Positions 8,319 through 17,657 of a stretch of 64,000 nucleotides of DNA are shown here, in pieces. The stretch is taken from assembly GCF_001293125.1 (NCBI RefSeq), contig NZ_CP009312.1:124001-188000 (forward strand), given 5' to 3'. Origin of the DNA: Lawsonella clevelandensis. Lineage in GTDB: Bacteria > Actinomycetota > Actinomycetes > Mycobacteriales > Mycobacteriaceae. Each line of letters starts with the position of its first letter. Position 1 is the first letter of the stretch. The notes beneath the pieces are model-generated. The model searched no databases. It was not told where the DNA came from and saw only the letters and a list, made by a program, of their open reading frames with translations. Position numbers and translations under genes: made by a program.

Positions 8319-9545
8319 ATGGCATTACCTGCGTCCCTCTCAGCCGCTAAGGAATGGGACAAAGATTCCCTTAATAGGGTGTTAACTGTGGTGTTCTGGC
8401 CGCTGGCAGTGCTGGTCATGGTGCACAAAGTCTTCATACAAGCGGTCAACGGCTACGTCACTAACGACTTTGCACCGGTGTACGCCGCGGTGACAAAGTT
8501 TCTCGCCGGACAGCCCGTCTACACAGATAATTACAGCTTCACCAACCCTCATTACCTCTATGCTCCCTCGGGGAGCTTGTTGTTGAGCCCCTTTGGTCTC
8601 ATCGGTAATGAAACTCTGAGCCGCTGGCTCTTCATTGGATGTAATGCGGTCTGTATCGTGCTGGCCACTATGCTGCTCGTCAAAATGTTTGACTACAGTC
8701 TTCGTGGTTGCGCTCTCCCCTTAGTACTGTTTTTCAGCTTTCTCTCCGAAGGCGTCACCAACACGCTGGTGTTCAGCAATATCAACGGCGTGGTTTATCT
8801 GTGTGAAGTTGGATTCCTTTACCTGCTGATGCGGAATAAAAACATGTGGGCGGGGGTGCCTCTCGGACTCTCCTTGGCCATCAAACCGATGTTGGCACCA
8901 CTGCTGCTCCTCCCACTACTTCTGAAACGATGGCAGCCTTTTATGGCTGCGCTCTTCATCCCCATTCTTCTCAATGCTATTGGGTGGGTTCTGGCCGCTG
9001 ACCCCACCGTGTACTGGACGCGAACATTCGGCTACTTAGGAGAAGTACGGGACTACTACAACAATGCCATTGCGGGTTGGCTCGCCTATTGGGGTGCCCC
9101 TGAGCCCCTCGTGTGGATAGTCCGCTGTGCTGTCATTCTTCTTGGTTTGGCAACAATTATTCTGTTGCAGCCTTACCGCAGTATCGACCTACGTCTATGG
9201 CTGACTACCACAGCAGGAGCTGCACTGCTCATTGCGTTTTTGGGGGGCGCGCTCGGCCAACGCTACTACTCCATTATGCTTATCCCGATGGTTATGACGA
9301 TCGTCAGCAAAGCGAGTTTCCTCCGAAACTGGCCAGCATGGGTGGCGATCTATTTGGTACTGGAGGGATCCAGTTGGTACTCCACACGCTGGTACATCTA
9401 CGGACGCTGGATTGAGTACAGTCGTGCAACTATCGGATGGCTGCTACTGCTCATCATCATCTTTGTGGTCGGGCTTTGGCGCTACCTGGCAGCGCAGAAA
9501 ACGCACGACCCACACTATCCATTGGGGCGCGTCGCATTTTTCTGA
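8319..9545 (+). CDS. aftC: GT87 polyprenyl-phosphate arabinosyltransferase, AftC-like
   Basis: A 408-residue multispanning membrane protein (about ten hydrophobic helices) of the GT-C fold, DUF2029/GT87 family. The first extracellular loop reads NGYVTNDFAPVYAAVTKF and then NPHYLYAPSGSLLLSPFG, closely matching mycobacterial AftC, which adds alpha-1,3-linked arabinofuranose branches to arabinogalactan and lipoarabinomannan from decaprenyl-phosphoryl arabinose. AftC at this position has a DD pair where this protein has ND; that may be tolerated but is worth noting. ATG 8319 follows an AAGGATAAGGA ribosome-binding site. The alternative is the related mannosyltransferase PimE; the loop sequence favours AftC. 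Confidence 0.85.
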   Translation: MALPASLSAAKEWDKDSLNRVLTVVFWPLAVLVMVHKVFIQAVNGYVTNDFAPVYAAVTKFLAGQPVYTDNYSFTNPHYLYAPSGSLLLSPFGLIGNETLSRWLFIGCNAVCIVLATMLLVKMFDYSLRGCALPLVLFFSFLSEGVTNTLVFSNINGVVYLCEVGFLYLLMRNKNMWAGVPLGLSLAIKPMLAPLLLLPLLLKRWQPFMAALFIPILLNAIGWVLAADPTVYWTRTFGYLGEVRDYYNNAIAGWLAYWGAPEPLVWIVRCAVILLGLATIILLQPYRSIDLRLWLTTTAGAALLIAFLGGALGQRYYSIMLIPMVMTIVSKASFLRNWPAWVAIYLVLEGSSWYSTRWYIYGRWIEYSRATIGWLLLLIIIFVVGLWRYLAAQKTHDPHYPLGRVAFF

Positions 9546-9622
9546 GGCAAACTCCTGCCTAAACTCACTCAGACTCGGCGCGTCAGCTGGGATTCTCCCG
9601 CCAGTGTTTTAGCGTAATAACC

Positions 9623-10210
9623 GTGATCAGCGAAGAATCCAGTATCGAGTCTACTGCTTTCGATGAAGCGATTGACTCCCTCAAACACGCCCAGATGCGC
9701 CGCGAGATTGAAGTGGGGCCAATCCGTCCCCCGCAGCGTCTTGCGCCGCTGAGCTACGCCGTCGGGTTAGAGGTTGCCCATCTGGAGGAATTGATCATTC
9801 CTGAACAGAGCGAAGGCGATGCTTACGGCCGATTCATTGTGCTGTGCGATCCCAGCGGACAAGACGCCTGGAACGGAACAATGCGGATCGTCACCTATAT
9901 CCAAGCAGACATGGATGCGGCGGTCGCTGAAGATCCAATGCTCGCGGAAGTCGCATGGAGCTGGCTCGTCGATGGTCTGCGTGAGCGCGCTGTGAAATTC
10001 TCCATGCTCGGCGGTACCGTCACCTCCACACACTCTGTCCGCTACGGTGATATCTCTGGGCCTCCACGCGCTTATCAATTGGAAATGCGCGCCTCGTGGA
10101 CAGCTGAGAACACCGACATGGCTGCTCACTTAGAAGCGGTCGCAGAGACCCTTGCCTTCGTTGCTGGCCTGCCTCCCGTAGGGGTCACAGACCTTACTGA
10201 ACGCCGTTAG
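9623..10210 (+). CDS. DUF3000 family protein
   Basis: A 195-residue soluble protein matching the actinobacterial DUF3000 family (Rv2680 type), with FDEAIDSLKHAQMR near the start, RLAPLSYAVGLEV, and the late block WSWLVDGLRERAVKFSMLGGTVTSTHSVRYGDI. Function is unknown in the family. It begins with GTG at 9623 and ends eight bases before the RNase D-like gene; the pair is conserved together in Mycobacteriales, which suggests a linked role in RNA metabolism (inference only). No clear ribosome-binding site precedes the start. Confidence 0.88.
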   Translation: MISEESSIESTAFDEAIDSLKHAQMRREIEVGPIRPPQRLAPLSYAVGLEVAHLEELIIPEQSEGDAYGRFIVLCDPSGQDAWNGTMRIVTYIQADMDAAVAEDPMLAEVAWSWLVDGLRERAVKFSMLGGTVTSTHSVRYGDISGPPRAYQLEMRASWTAENTDMAAHLEAVAETLAFVAGLPPVGVTDLTERR

Positions 10211-10217
10211 CGGTATC

Positions 10218-11468
10218 GTGTCAAAGCATATTCCCACGCCGTCATCGCTGAACATCGAACCAACACCAGCTGTTTCTGTCACCACTCCCCGTGAGGGGCT
10301 GCCACCTTTACTCTCCACCCCTGCACAAATTGCCGACGCTGCGGCCACTCTCGCAGCGGGCTCTGGATTCCTCGCCTTGGATACCGAACGAGCAAGCGGA
10401 TTCACCTACTCTCAGCGAGCGCAGCTCATCCAACTGCGACGGAACGGGGCAGGTAGCTTTCTCATCGACCCAACACGCTGTGCAGATCCAGCAACGGATC
10501 TTGCGCCCCTAGCGGCCGTAATCAACCCCCTCCCCTGGCTTCTCCATGCTGCCGATCAGGATCTCCCCTGTCTTCGCCAGTTGGGTCTCACTCCACATCA
10601 GCTCGCCGACACTTTAGTAGCAGGGCGTCTTCTGGGATACCAGAAGTGTAATCTGGGGCACTTGACGGAAGAAGTATTGGGGTTACATCTCAACAAGAGC
10701 CACGGTGCAGAGAATTGGTCCCGTCGTCCACTGCCGGAATCGTGGCTCAACTATGCAGCTCTTGATGTTGAATATCTCATCGAGCTCTGGGATGCACTCT
10801 ATGCGGAGGCACTAGACCGAGGTAGAGATGAGTGGATACGCCAAGAGTGCGAATTTGAACGTTGCAAACCTGATCCCGCGCCAAAACAGGATCCGTGGCG
10901 CAGCACCTCCCGAATTCACATCTTAAAGAACAGACGCGAAATGGAGATCGTCCGCCGCCTGTGGATATCCCGCGATGAATTAGCCTCTCAGAAAGATATC
11001 GCTCCCGGGAGGCTTCTTCCTGACCGCCTCATCATTGCACTTTCGGAACAGAAACCCACGAGCGAAGCGGAATTTAAACGTGTAAAAGGAACCCAACGGA
11101 CTCGTCACAGGTCTCGCTGGCTGGACGTTATTAATGCTGCGCTAGCTGTTTCCGAGAAGGATCTTCCTGCTTTTCGACCGCATGCTGGCCGCAATATTCC
11201 CCACCAGAGCCAGTGGAAGCGTCTTAATCCAGCAGCTGCCAAGAATCTTGCGCAATGCCGTGCTGTCACTGATGAGATTGCCCAGCAGCTCGCCATTGAT
11301 GCACAGGATCTTGTTGCTGGGGAGGCGTTACGAGCCCTCAGTTGGTCTCTCACTGAGCAAACTTCTCCGCCAAGCGTGACGGAAAGCCTACGTTCCTCAC
11401 AGGTTCGTCCATGGCAGATAAGCCAGATTGCGGTGCCACTGTCTGATGCGCTGCATCTCCCCTTGTAG
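10218..11468 (+). CDS. RNase D-like 3'-5' exonuclease with HRDC domain
   Basis: 416 residues with the DEDD exonuclease signature: Exo I FLALDTERASGF (Asp-x-Glu), Exo II HAADQDLPCLRQLGL, and Exo III around YAALDVEYLIELWDAL. An HRDC helical domain follows (about 240-310: RRLWISRDELASQKDIAPGRLLPD). RNase D-type enzymes trim the 3' ends of tRNA precursors and other small RNAs. The start is GTG at 10218, eight bases after the DUF3000 gene, so the two are cotranscribed. It converges on dxs with 83 bases between. Confidence 0.93.
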   Translation: MSKHIPTPSSLNIEPTPAVSVTTPREGLPPLLSTPAQIADAAATLAAGSGFLALDTERASGFTYSQRAQLIQLRRNGAGSFLIDPTRCADPATDLAPLAAVINPLPWLLHAADQDLPCLRQLGLTPHQLADTLVAGRLLGYQKCNLGHLTEEVLGLHLNKSHGAENWSRRPLPESWLNYAALDVEYLIELWDALYAEALDRGRDEWIRQECEFERCKPDPAPKQDPWRSTSRIHILKNRREMEIVRRLWISRDELASQKDIAPGRLLPDRLIIALSEQKPTSEAEFKRVKGTQRTRHRSRWLDVINAALAVSEKDLPAFRPHAGRNIPHQSQWKRLNPAAAKNLAQCRAVTDEIAQQLAIDAQDLVAGEALRALSWSLTEQTSPPSVTESLRSSQVRPWQISQIAVPLSDALHLPL

Positions 11469-11551
11469 TAGCGCTTGCCCACTAGAATTTCTGTGGAGGA
11501 GCCATTACACGGAAGAATTCGTGCACTCGCATACTCCCACGCACAGCATCG

Positions 11552-13429
11552 CTAGCGGGTGAGGTGACGGAACCAGTCCTGCATACGCTCTGCAGCGCTC
11601 TCTGCATCAAGTCCGCGTTCTTCAAGCAATGTCTTGCGCGTTCCTACGGGGAGAAACTCTTGTGGAAGGGCAAGCTGACGGAGTGGGACATCGCATTCAT
11701 TCTTGCGCAGAACGTTACCCAAGACAGATCCAATGCCGCCATTAATGCCATTGTCCTCATACACAACAACCATGCGGTACTGACAGGCATGCGCAAGGAT
11801 GGAGGGCGGAATGGGGAGAATCCAACGGGGGTCCACAACCGTTGCCTGGATACCTTCTTCCGCTAGCTTGTGGGCAGCTGCCACCGCTCGCCGGGCGAAG
11901 GTACCCACTCCCACAATGAGGATGTCATCACCATACTTGCAGAGAATATCGACACCATCATCGGTGCTCTCAAGCGCATTGAGGTCATCAGTGACGATGC
12001 CCTTGGGATATCTCACAACGGTCGGTCCGTCTTTAGTCTCAATCGCTTCCGCAATTTCTTCACGAAGGCGTTGTGGGTCACGCGGTGCTGCTACGCGTAT
12101 CGAGGGAATGATGCTCATCAGCGATAGGTCCCACATTCCATCATGGCTTGCGCCATCAGGTCCTGTTACACCCGAACGGTCAAGCACCACTGTGACAGGC
12201 TGTTTAATGAGCGCTACATCCATCAAGAGCTGGTCAAATGCGCGGTTCAGGAAGGTGGAGTACAGGGCCACTACTGGGTGTTTTCCCCCCAGGGCGAGTC
12301 CACTTGCGGAGGTAATAGCGTGTTGTTCGGCGATACCGACGTCGAAGAAGCGTTCCGGATACTTTTCGCGGAAGGGAGCTAATCCAACAGGTTCTGCCAT
12401 TGCGGCGGTAATAGCCACGACCTCGGGATGCTCAGCTCCGATGCGGAGCATTTCACGTGCAAAAACCGCTGTCCACCCGGGCTTGCGGGGAACCAGGCAG
12501 ACTCCTGTCACAGGATCGATTGCATCCGTGGTGTGCATGTGATCCTGCATATTATGTTCCGCAAACGCGTAACCTTCGCCCTTCCGCGTCACCGCATGGA
12601 CAATGACCGGGCCGTCAAAATCTCGAGCACGTTCAAGGGCCATTTCCATGGACCGCTGATCGTGACCATCAACAGGGCCGATGTACTTGAGTCCTAAATC
12701 GCTATAGAGCGGCTCGGGGACGACAGTGTCTTTGATGCCGGTCTTAAAACCATGTAGCAACGAGTAGATGAACTGCCCCAACTTTCCACGCTTTTGCAGT
12801 TCCTTCTTCGTTTGGTCCATGGCCCACTCGTATGCGTTTTCAGTCCGCAGACGAGTGAGGCGCTCGGCAAGGCCACCGATGGTCGGCGCATAGGAGCGAC
12901 CATTGTCATTAACCACGATGGTGAGTGACGTGTACTTGTGCTCAGCGATATTGTTGAGCGCTTCCCATGTCATACCGCCCGTGAGTGCCCCGTCTCCGAC
13001 CACCACAACGATATTGCGACGGGTTATGCCGTCTATGGCGAAGGCTTTTGCCAGCCCATCGGCGTACGACAGTGAGGCTGAGGCATGGGACGATTCCACC
13101 CAGTCATGTCGGCTCTCAGAGCGGCTCGGGTACCCGGAAAGGCCACCTGCCTGCCGCAATGTATCAAAGTATTCGCGTCGCCCAGTGAGCATCTTGTGAA
13201 CGTAGCTTTGGTGTCCTGTGTCAAAGATGATGGCATCTTGTGGAGACTTAAAAACGCGGTGGACTGCTAGCGTCAATTCGACCACACCGAGATTAGGGCC
13301 CAGGTGACCACCGGTATGCGAAACGTTATTGATGAGGAATTGGCGGATCTCTGCCGCTAATTCCTTCATCTCGAGATAACTTAACTCAGTAAGGTCATCA
13401 GGTTCATTGATGTGTTCCAGAATAGACAC
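11552..13429 (-). CDS. dxs: 1-deoxy-D-xylulose-5-phosphate synthase
   Basis: Dxs condenses pyruvate and glyceraldehyde 3-phosphate using thiamine diphosphate, the first step of the MEP isoprenoid pathway that supplies the polyprenyl carriers used by AftC-type enzymes. Visible motifs: TGHQSYVHK, GDGALTGGMTWEALNN (ThDP-Mg), GIAEQHA (catalytic Glu), DRSGVTGPDG and the transketolase C-domain. Start choice: the frame allows GTG at 13438, but that codon abuts the AAGGAGG ribosome-binding site. The GTG at 13429 is eight bases away from it and matches the usual N-terminus, giving 625 residues. Confidence 0.96.
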   Translation of the reverse strand: MSILEHINEPDDLTELSYLEMKELAAEIRQFLINNVSHTGGHLGPNLGVVELTLAVHRVFKSPQDAIIFDTGHQSYVHKMLTGRREYFDTLRQAGGLSGYPSRSESRHDWVESSHASASLSYADGLAKAFAIDGITRRNIVVVVGDGALTGGMTWEALNNIAEHKYTSLTIVVNDNGRSYAPTIGGLAERLTRLRTENAYEWAMDQTKKELQKRGKLGQFIYSLLHGFKTGIKDTVVPEPLYSDLGLKYIGPVDGHDQRSMEMALERARDFDGPVIVHAVTRKGEGYAFAEHNMQDHMHTTDAIDPVTGVCLVPRKPGWTAVFAREMLRIGAEHPEVVAITAAMAEPVGLAPFREKYPERFFDVGIAEQHAITSASGLALGGKHPVVALYSTFLNRAFDQLLMDVALIKQPVTVVLDRSGVTGPDGASHDGMWDLSLMSIIPSIRVAAPRDPQRLREEIAEAIETKDGPTVVRYPKGIVTDDLNALESTDDGVDILCKYGDDILIVGVGTFARRAVAAAHKLAEEGIQATVVDPRWILPIPPSILAHACQYRMVVVYEDNGINGGIGSVLGNVLRKNECDVPLRQLALPQEFLPVGTRKTLLEERGLDAESAAERMQDWFRHLTR

Positions 13430-13477
13430 AGGTGGCACCTCCTTCGGATGAGCTCGCCCGGGTGGGACTCATACAGT

Positions 13478-14824
13478 CTAGAGTAGACGCCTCAACAGGG
13501 CGAAACACTCCATGTGCGGGGTATTCGGGAATCCGTCGAAAATCTGCAGCGCAGCTAAGGTGTAACCGTTGTCTTTCCAGAGTTTGATGTCACGTGCAAA
13601 GGCTGCTGCATCGCAGCCAAAATGGAGGACTGTGCGTGGCGCATGCACTGCTATAGCAGAAATGACGTCGCGTCCTGCCCCCGCGCGGGGAGGATCGAGC
13701 ACCACGGTAGCGGGCGCCTGGTACTGAGGAGCAATGTTCCCCTGCAACCATCGTCCAACAGCGCTCTCTACTATCGAAACATCGGGTCCATCAGAACAGA
13801 AAGCAGCTTTCCCCGCTGCCACAGCGGGCCCAGCAACGTCCACCGACACAATCGGACCCGGATAGGGTGTGGCGAGAGATAATGCATGAGCAAATACTCC
13901 ACATCCACCATAGAGATCCCACGCAACCTCGCCAGTATCAAGGTCCGCACAGTCGCGAACCAGTGTGGCGTACGTCGTGGCAGCATCGTGGTGTGCTTGC
14001 CAGAAAGACTCTGCGGGAAGATACCACTCTCTCCCGAGAACGCGTTCACGGGCAATTCCCGATCCTCCCAACACCTGTCGATGGTGTACCTGCTGTATCC
14101 GCGCACGTCGAGATGTTACGCGTGCCCGACGAGACGCCCGGTGCCGATCTTCGTTATGCGTTAGAGCAATAATATGTCGCTCTCCATACGAATCTGCGGC
14201 CAGCACAAGTTCCGAGTTTGTCCCCGCCAGTGCAGCTACGTCATCCGCAATTCCCCATTGATCGGGAGATCCAAATAAGAGTGGTACCACCTGTGAACAG
14301 TGTTGCGGGATGACCTCATGTGAATGCGCTGCGCGTACACCAACGTCTCCGCCGCTGGTAATGCTCAACCGTTGTCGTACTCGCCATTGCGTAGCAGTGA
14401 GTGTGTCATTATCCGACAGCGCACTCACTTTTCCCCTCCACGGGATGTCCTGTACCGCACCCAGGCGGTGGAGGAGGTCCTCGACAATTTGTGCTTTCAT
14501 CTCTCGTTGGAGACTCACCGCTGCAGAATCCCAGCTACAGCAACCTGCACCCGCAGCAGCCGCAGGGCACACATGTTCGCCGCGTTTCGGATGAGCAGCA
14601 TGGATATCGATGACGTGTCCGCGCGAAAAGGATTTTTTGTTCTCTGTGATCTCAATGGTGACATCTTCACCGGGGAGGGCACCAGAGACAAAAATGACTC
14701 GCCCATCATACCGGGCTACCATTTCCCCACCGTGCGCAGGGCCTGCACACGTTACACGGATGCGTGAACCATCCCTAGGCGCAGAGACAACTGAACCGTC
14801 TTGCTGTCTAGCGCTCACCTTCAT
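13478..14824 (-). CDS. TRAM-domain class I SAM-dependent RNA m5U methyltransferase (TrmA/RlmD family)
   Basis: 448 residues. An N-terminal TRAM RNA-binding domain (about 20-80) precedes a cysteine-containing segment CPAAAAGAGCCSWD that could be a remnant or variant of the RlmD iron-sulphur site. The SAM motif is WDLYGGCGVFAHAL. VVLDPPRAGAGRDVI is the family's active-site strand, and HFGCDAAAFARDI carries the catalytic cysteine, normally in an SCDP context; here the preceding residue is Gly. It corresponds to Rv2689c in order and likely methylates a uridine in rRNA or tRNA; target unknown. Its 5' end overlaps the permease gene by 17 bases. Confidence 0.9.
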   Translation of the reverse strand: MKVSARQQDGSVVSAPRDGSRIRVTCAGPAHGGEMVARYDGRVIFVSGALPGEDVTIEITENKKSFSRGHVIDIHAAHPKRGEHVCPAAAAGAGCCSWDSAAVSLQREMKAQIVEDLLHRLGAVQDIPWRGKVSALSDNDTLTATQWRVRQRLSITSGGDVGVRAAHSHEVIPQHCSQVVPLLFGSPDQWGIADDVAALAGTNSELVLAADSYGERHIIALTHNEDRHRASRRARVTSRRARIQQVHHRQVLGGSGIARERVLGREWYLPAESFWQAHHDAATTYATLVRDCADLDTGEVAWDLYGGCGVFAHALSLATPYPGPIVSVDVAGPAVAAGKAAFCSDGPDVSIVESAVGRWLQGNIAPQYQAPATVVLDPPRAGAGRDVISAIAVHAPRTVLHFGCDAAAFARDIKLWKDNGYTLAALQIFDGFPNTPHMECFALLRRLL

Positions 14825-16841
14825 CTCCTTCGGGGGTTTCTGGGGTGACTACAATGACGTCCTCGCTAGCATCGGCAGCGGCGCCTACCTCCTCCATATC
14901 GAATTGATTCTCGTCGAGGAGGAACGGCACGACGGTAACAGACACCCCCGGCTCACGCACCAACTTCTTCAACATAAGGTTCGTTACTTCGTTATGGGCA
15001 ATGGACTCCCACCAGTGTTTCACCACCAACTGTGGAATATAGACGTTCACCACATCGCGAGGGTTGTGTGCCCGGATACGACGAATATAGCGAACTACTG
15101 GGCCGAGAATTGTCCGATAAGGGGCCTCTAAAACTTTCAGAGGTATGTCCATTTCGGACTTCGTCCACGCTTCGACGAGCTTTCTGGTCTTGACATCATC
15201 GATATTGACGGTGATTGCTTCCACCGCATCTGGCCGGGCCGCACGCGCGTAGGCCAAAGCTCGACGAGTGGGAAGGTGCAGGCCAAAAACGATGACGAGT
15301 GCGTGGGTCCGAGACGGCGCCATCCCCTGCCAACGTGCATCAGCGAGACGCTTCTTTACTTTTGCGTAGTGTCGACCGAAAGAGAGGAGGACGAAGGTGA
15401 TGATGACGACAGTGAGGATCGACGCCCACCCACCACGGGTAAATTTAAAGATCACCGAAAGAAGGAGGACCGTCGCAAGCAGAAGAGCAGTAAAAATTGC
15501 GAGTGCCAAACCACTTCGAGCACGCGCAATTTTGAGTGGAGTACGTGCCGCACGCAGGTGACGCATCCAATGTTTCACCATCGCAATCTGGGCGATAAGA
15601 AAGGCCCACAGAGACCCCAGTGCGTAGAGCTCAAGCAGGCGTCGCGGTTGCCCATCAGTGAGCACAAGCGCCAACACCACCAGAATAGCGAGAGAGAAAA
15701 TACCACCATTGTGTGTTAGACGACGGCCTCGTGCGGAAAGGAACTGTGGTAAGAAACCATCCTTTGCGACGTGCATTGTCAGTGAGGGAAAACTGATGAA
15801 TACCGCAATGGCCGCCACCATGAGAACCAGAGCCGAGGCCACCATAACTACCCATTCCATGAAGGGATAGTCGGGGAACACTGCGGAAGCGAGCTGGACA
15901 AGCAGAGGTTGTTGCACGTAACCGGCAGGTGAGCCAGGAAGCTGACGAAGTGGGTCACTGACGAAGGCGACTCGGCTGGCCCATGCAAGCACCACCACTC
16001 CCACCATGAGTCCAAAGGTTACTGCAGCAGAGAGAGCCAGAATTCGTGAGGCATTTCGGTTCTGTGGCTTGTTGAGAATCTCCATGCCATTGTTAACGCT
16101 TTCAACACCGGAAAGCGCTGTGGCACCAATCGCAATCCCGCCCGCTAACAACATCAGCACCGCTTCGGCAGGTGCGTGAGTAACCCCATCTGCAAAACGT
16201 GCCGAGGGGGTCAGACCGTAGGTGGCAGACACCGCCACAATGGAGTTGCCCATGGCTGCTCGGACAGCTCCACCCACCAACAGAACAATGAGTACGAGAA
16301 TAAAGAAGCCGGTAGGTAGAAGCGTTGCCCAGGCGGAATTGGCATAACCCCGCATGCTGACCCACAGGAGAATAACCAGAATGCCTACCGCAATGAGGGG
16401 GGTGTAGCGCATAACATCCGGTGCGATACCGGCAAACATATGCACCATCATGCTCAAACACAACGCCACGGTGAGGGCGTAATCGACTATAAACCCAGCT
16501 GCAACGCTAGCAGCGGTGCGGTACCCCAAATTGCGTTTGACGACCTGGTAGTCGCCACCCCCACCTGGGTAGATACGCATAATGGTCTGCTGTGCGCCCA
16601 CTACGAGGAGCAGGAGGAGCGCCATGGCCAATCCAACACCGAGACCCCACGTAATGGCGGAAGCACCCGCAACTGCCAACACCATGAGAACAAACTGGGG
16701 GACGTACGCGACAGAGCTCAGCATGTTGGCAGTAAACAGGGGCGCCGCAAGCTGATTGGGAAGAAGAATCTGGTGAGACTCATCGCTACGGATTCGGGAG
16801 CCCAAGAGCAACCCTTTTGCGCGGCGTGACAGATTCATCAT
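14808..16841 (-). CDS. APC-superfamily amino acid permease
   Basis: 677 residues with about twelve transmembrane helices (roughly 35-480) of the APC fold. Unwound-helix glycine motifs are visible, such as VVGAQQTIMRIYPGGGGDYQ and ALSGVESVNNGMEIL. A long cytoplasmic C-terminal region (about 490-677) carries a universal-stress-like pattern (HALVIVFGLHLPTRRALAYARAA). This matches Rv2690c in position. The substrate is unknown; amino acids or polyamines would be typical. It diverges from the Trk subunit genes, so the 147-base gap contains both promoters. ATG at 16841 (a second ATG follows directly). Confidence 0.9.
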   Translation of the reverse strand: MMNLSRRAKGLLLGSRIRSDESHQILLPNQLAAPLFTANMLSSVAYVPQFVLMVLAVAGASAITWGLGVGLAMALLLLLVVGAQQTIMRIYPGGGGDYQVVKRNLGYRTAASVAAGFIVDYALTVALCLSMMVHMFAGIAPDVMRYTPLIAVGILVILLWVSMRGYANSAWATLLPTGFFILVLIVLLVGGAVRAAMGNSIVAVSATYGLTPSARFADGVTHAPAEAVLMLLAGGIAIGATALSGVESVNNGMEILNKPQNRNASRILALSAAVTFGLMVGVVVLAWASRVAFVSDPLRQLPGSPAGYVQQPLLVQLASAVFPDYPFMEWVVMVASALVLMVAAIAVFISFPSLTMHVAKDGFLPQFLSARGRRLTHNGGIFSLAILVVLALVLTDGQPRRLLELYALGSLWAFLIAQIAMVKHWMRHLRAARTPLKIARARSGLALAIFTALLLATVLLLSVIFKFTRGGWASILTVVIITFVLLSFGRHYAKVKKRLADARWQGMAPSRTHALVIVFGLHLPTRRALAYARAARPDAVEAITVNIDDVKTRKLVEAWTKSEMDIPLKVLEAPYRTILGPVVRYIRRIRAHNPRDVVNVYIPQLVVKHWWESIAHNEVTNLMLKKLVREPGVSVTVVPFLLDENQFDMEEVGAAADASEDVIVVTPETPEGDEGER

Positions 16842-16988
16842 GAGTTTCCCGTCAACAGATTTCAGTCCTTAAGCCTATCCAGAGTTCATGTGGCGATCCG
16901 CTGGCTAAGCAGTTTCTCTACTTTAGAATATAGGTTAGAAGCTACCAAGCGGGGTGAATCCCCTGCGATCATCCAGAGGAGAGCACTT
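16842..16988. promoter_or_regulatory. Divergent promoter region, permease / Trk genes
   Basis: 147 bases between two outward-facing operons. GAGGAG upstream of 16989 is the ribosome-binding site for the rightward gene. No single -35/-10 pair stands out clearly. Confidence 0.5.
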
Positions 16989-17657
16989 GTGTTCGTGGTG
17001 ATTATGGGCTGTGGCCGTGTGGGCCGCTCGCTTGCGACAAGGATAGAAGCTCTCGGCCACAACGTCAGCGTTATCGATGTCAAGAGTGAAGCTCTTGCCA
17101 AGCTAGGTAATGATTTCCAGGGTAAACGAGTACTGGGACAAGGATTCGACCGCAATGTTCTCACCGAGGCGGGAATTACTGAAGCTGATGCTTTCGCTGC
17201 AGTATCAAGCGGCGATAACACCAACATTATCGCTGCTCGGGTAGCTCGTGAAGAGTTCAACGTGGAACGGGTAATTGCTCGCATTTACGATGGACGTCGA
17301 GCCGAAATCTACGAGCGTTTAGGCATTCCTACCATCGCAACGGTACCTTGGGCTGCGGAACGTTTGCTCCACGTGATCACTGGGGAGGGCGTGGGCAGCA
17401 CGCTGTCCGATCCATCTGGACAGGTTTCTATCGTTGAGCTGATTCTTCACGTAGATTGGGTAGGCCAGTCGCTCAGTGAGTTGGAGAAAGCTACTGAGGG
17501 GCGCTGCGCATTTATTGTGAGAGCAGGCCGAGCCGCTATCCCTACATCACGAACACGCATTCAGGCTGAAGACCATGTGTGGCTATCGGTATTGAGCGAG
17601 AAAGAACAGCGTGCGGTCGAAATCGGCAGAATTGCTCCACAGGAGGTAGAAGACTAA
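16989..17657 (+). CDS. ceoB: Trk potassium uptake NAD-binding protein, first subunit (CeoB/TrkA)
   Basis: 222 residues: an RCK N-terminal Rossmann domain with MGCGRVGRSLATRIEALGH (G-x-G-x-x-G) and the acidic NAD-ribose residue in VIDVKSEAL, followed by an RCK-C domain (about 140-222). Such proteins gate K+ channels or transporters according to nucleotide binding. The frame is open upstream to 16890, but GTG 16989 has a GAGGAG ribosome-binding site and matches the mycobacterial CeoB N-terminus. Its TAA stop overlaps the ATG of the next gene (TAATG), so the pair is translationally coupled. No Trk/Ktr membrane subunit is in the window. Confidence 0.93.
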   Translation: MFVVIMGCGRVGRSLATRIEALGHNVSVIDVKSEALAKLGNDFQGKRVLGQGFDRNVLTEAGITEADAFAAVSSGDNTNIIAARVAREEFNVERVIARIYDGRRAEIYERLGIPTIATVPWAAERLLHVITGEGVGSTLSDPSGQVSIVELILHVDWVGQSLSELEKATEGRCAFIVRAGRAAIPTSRTRIQAEDHVWLSVLSEKEQRAVEIGRIAPQEVED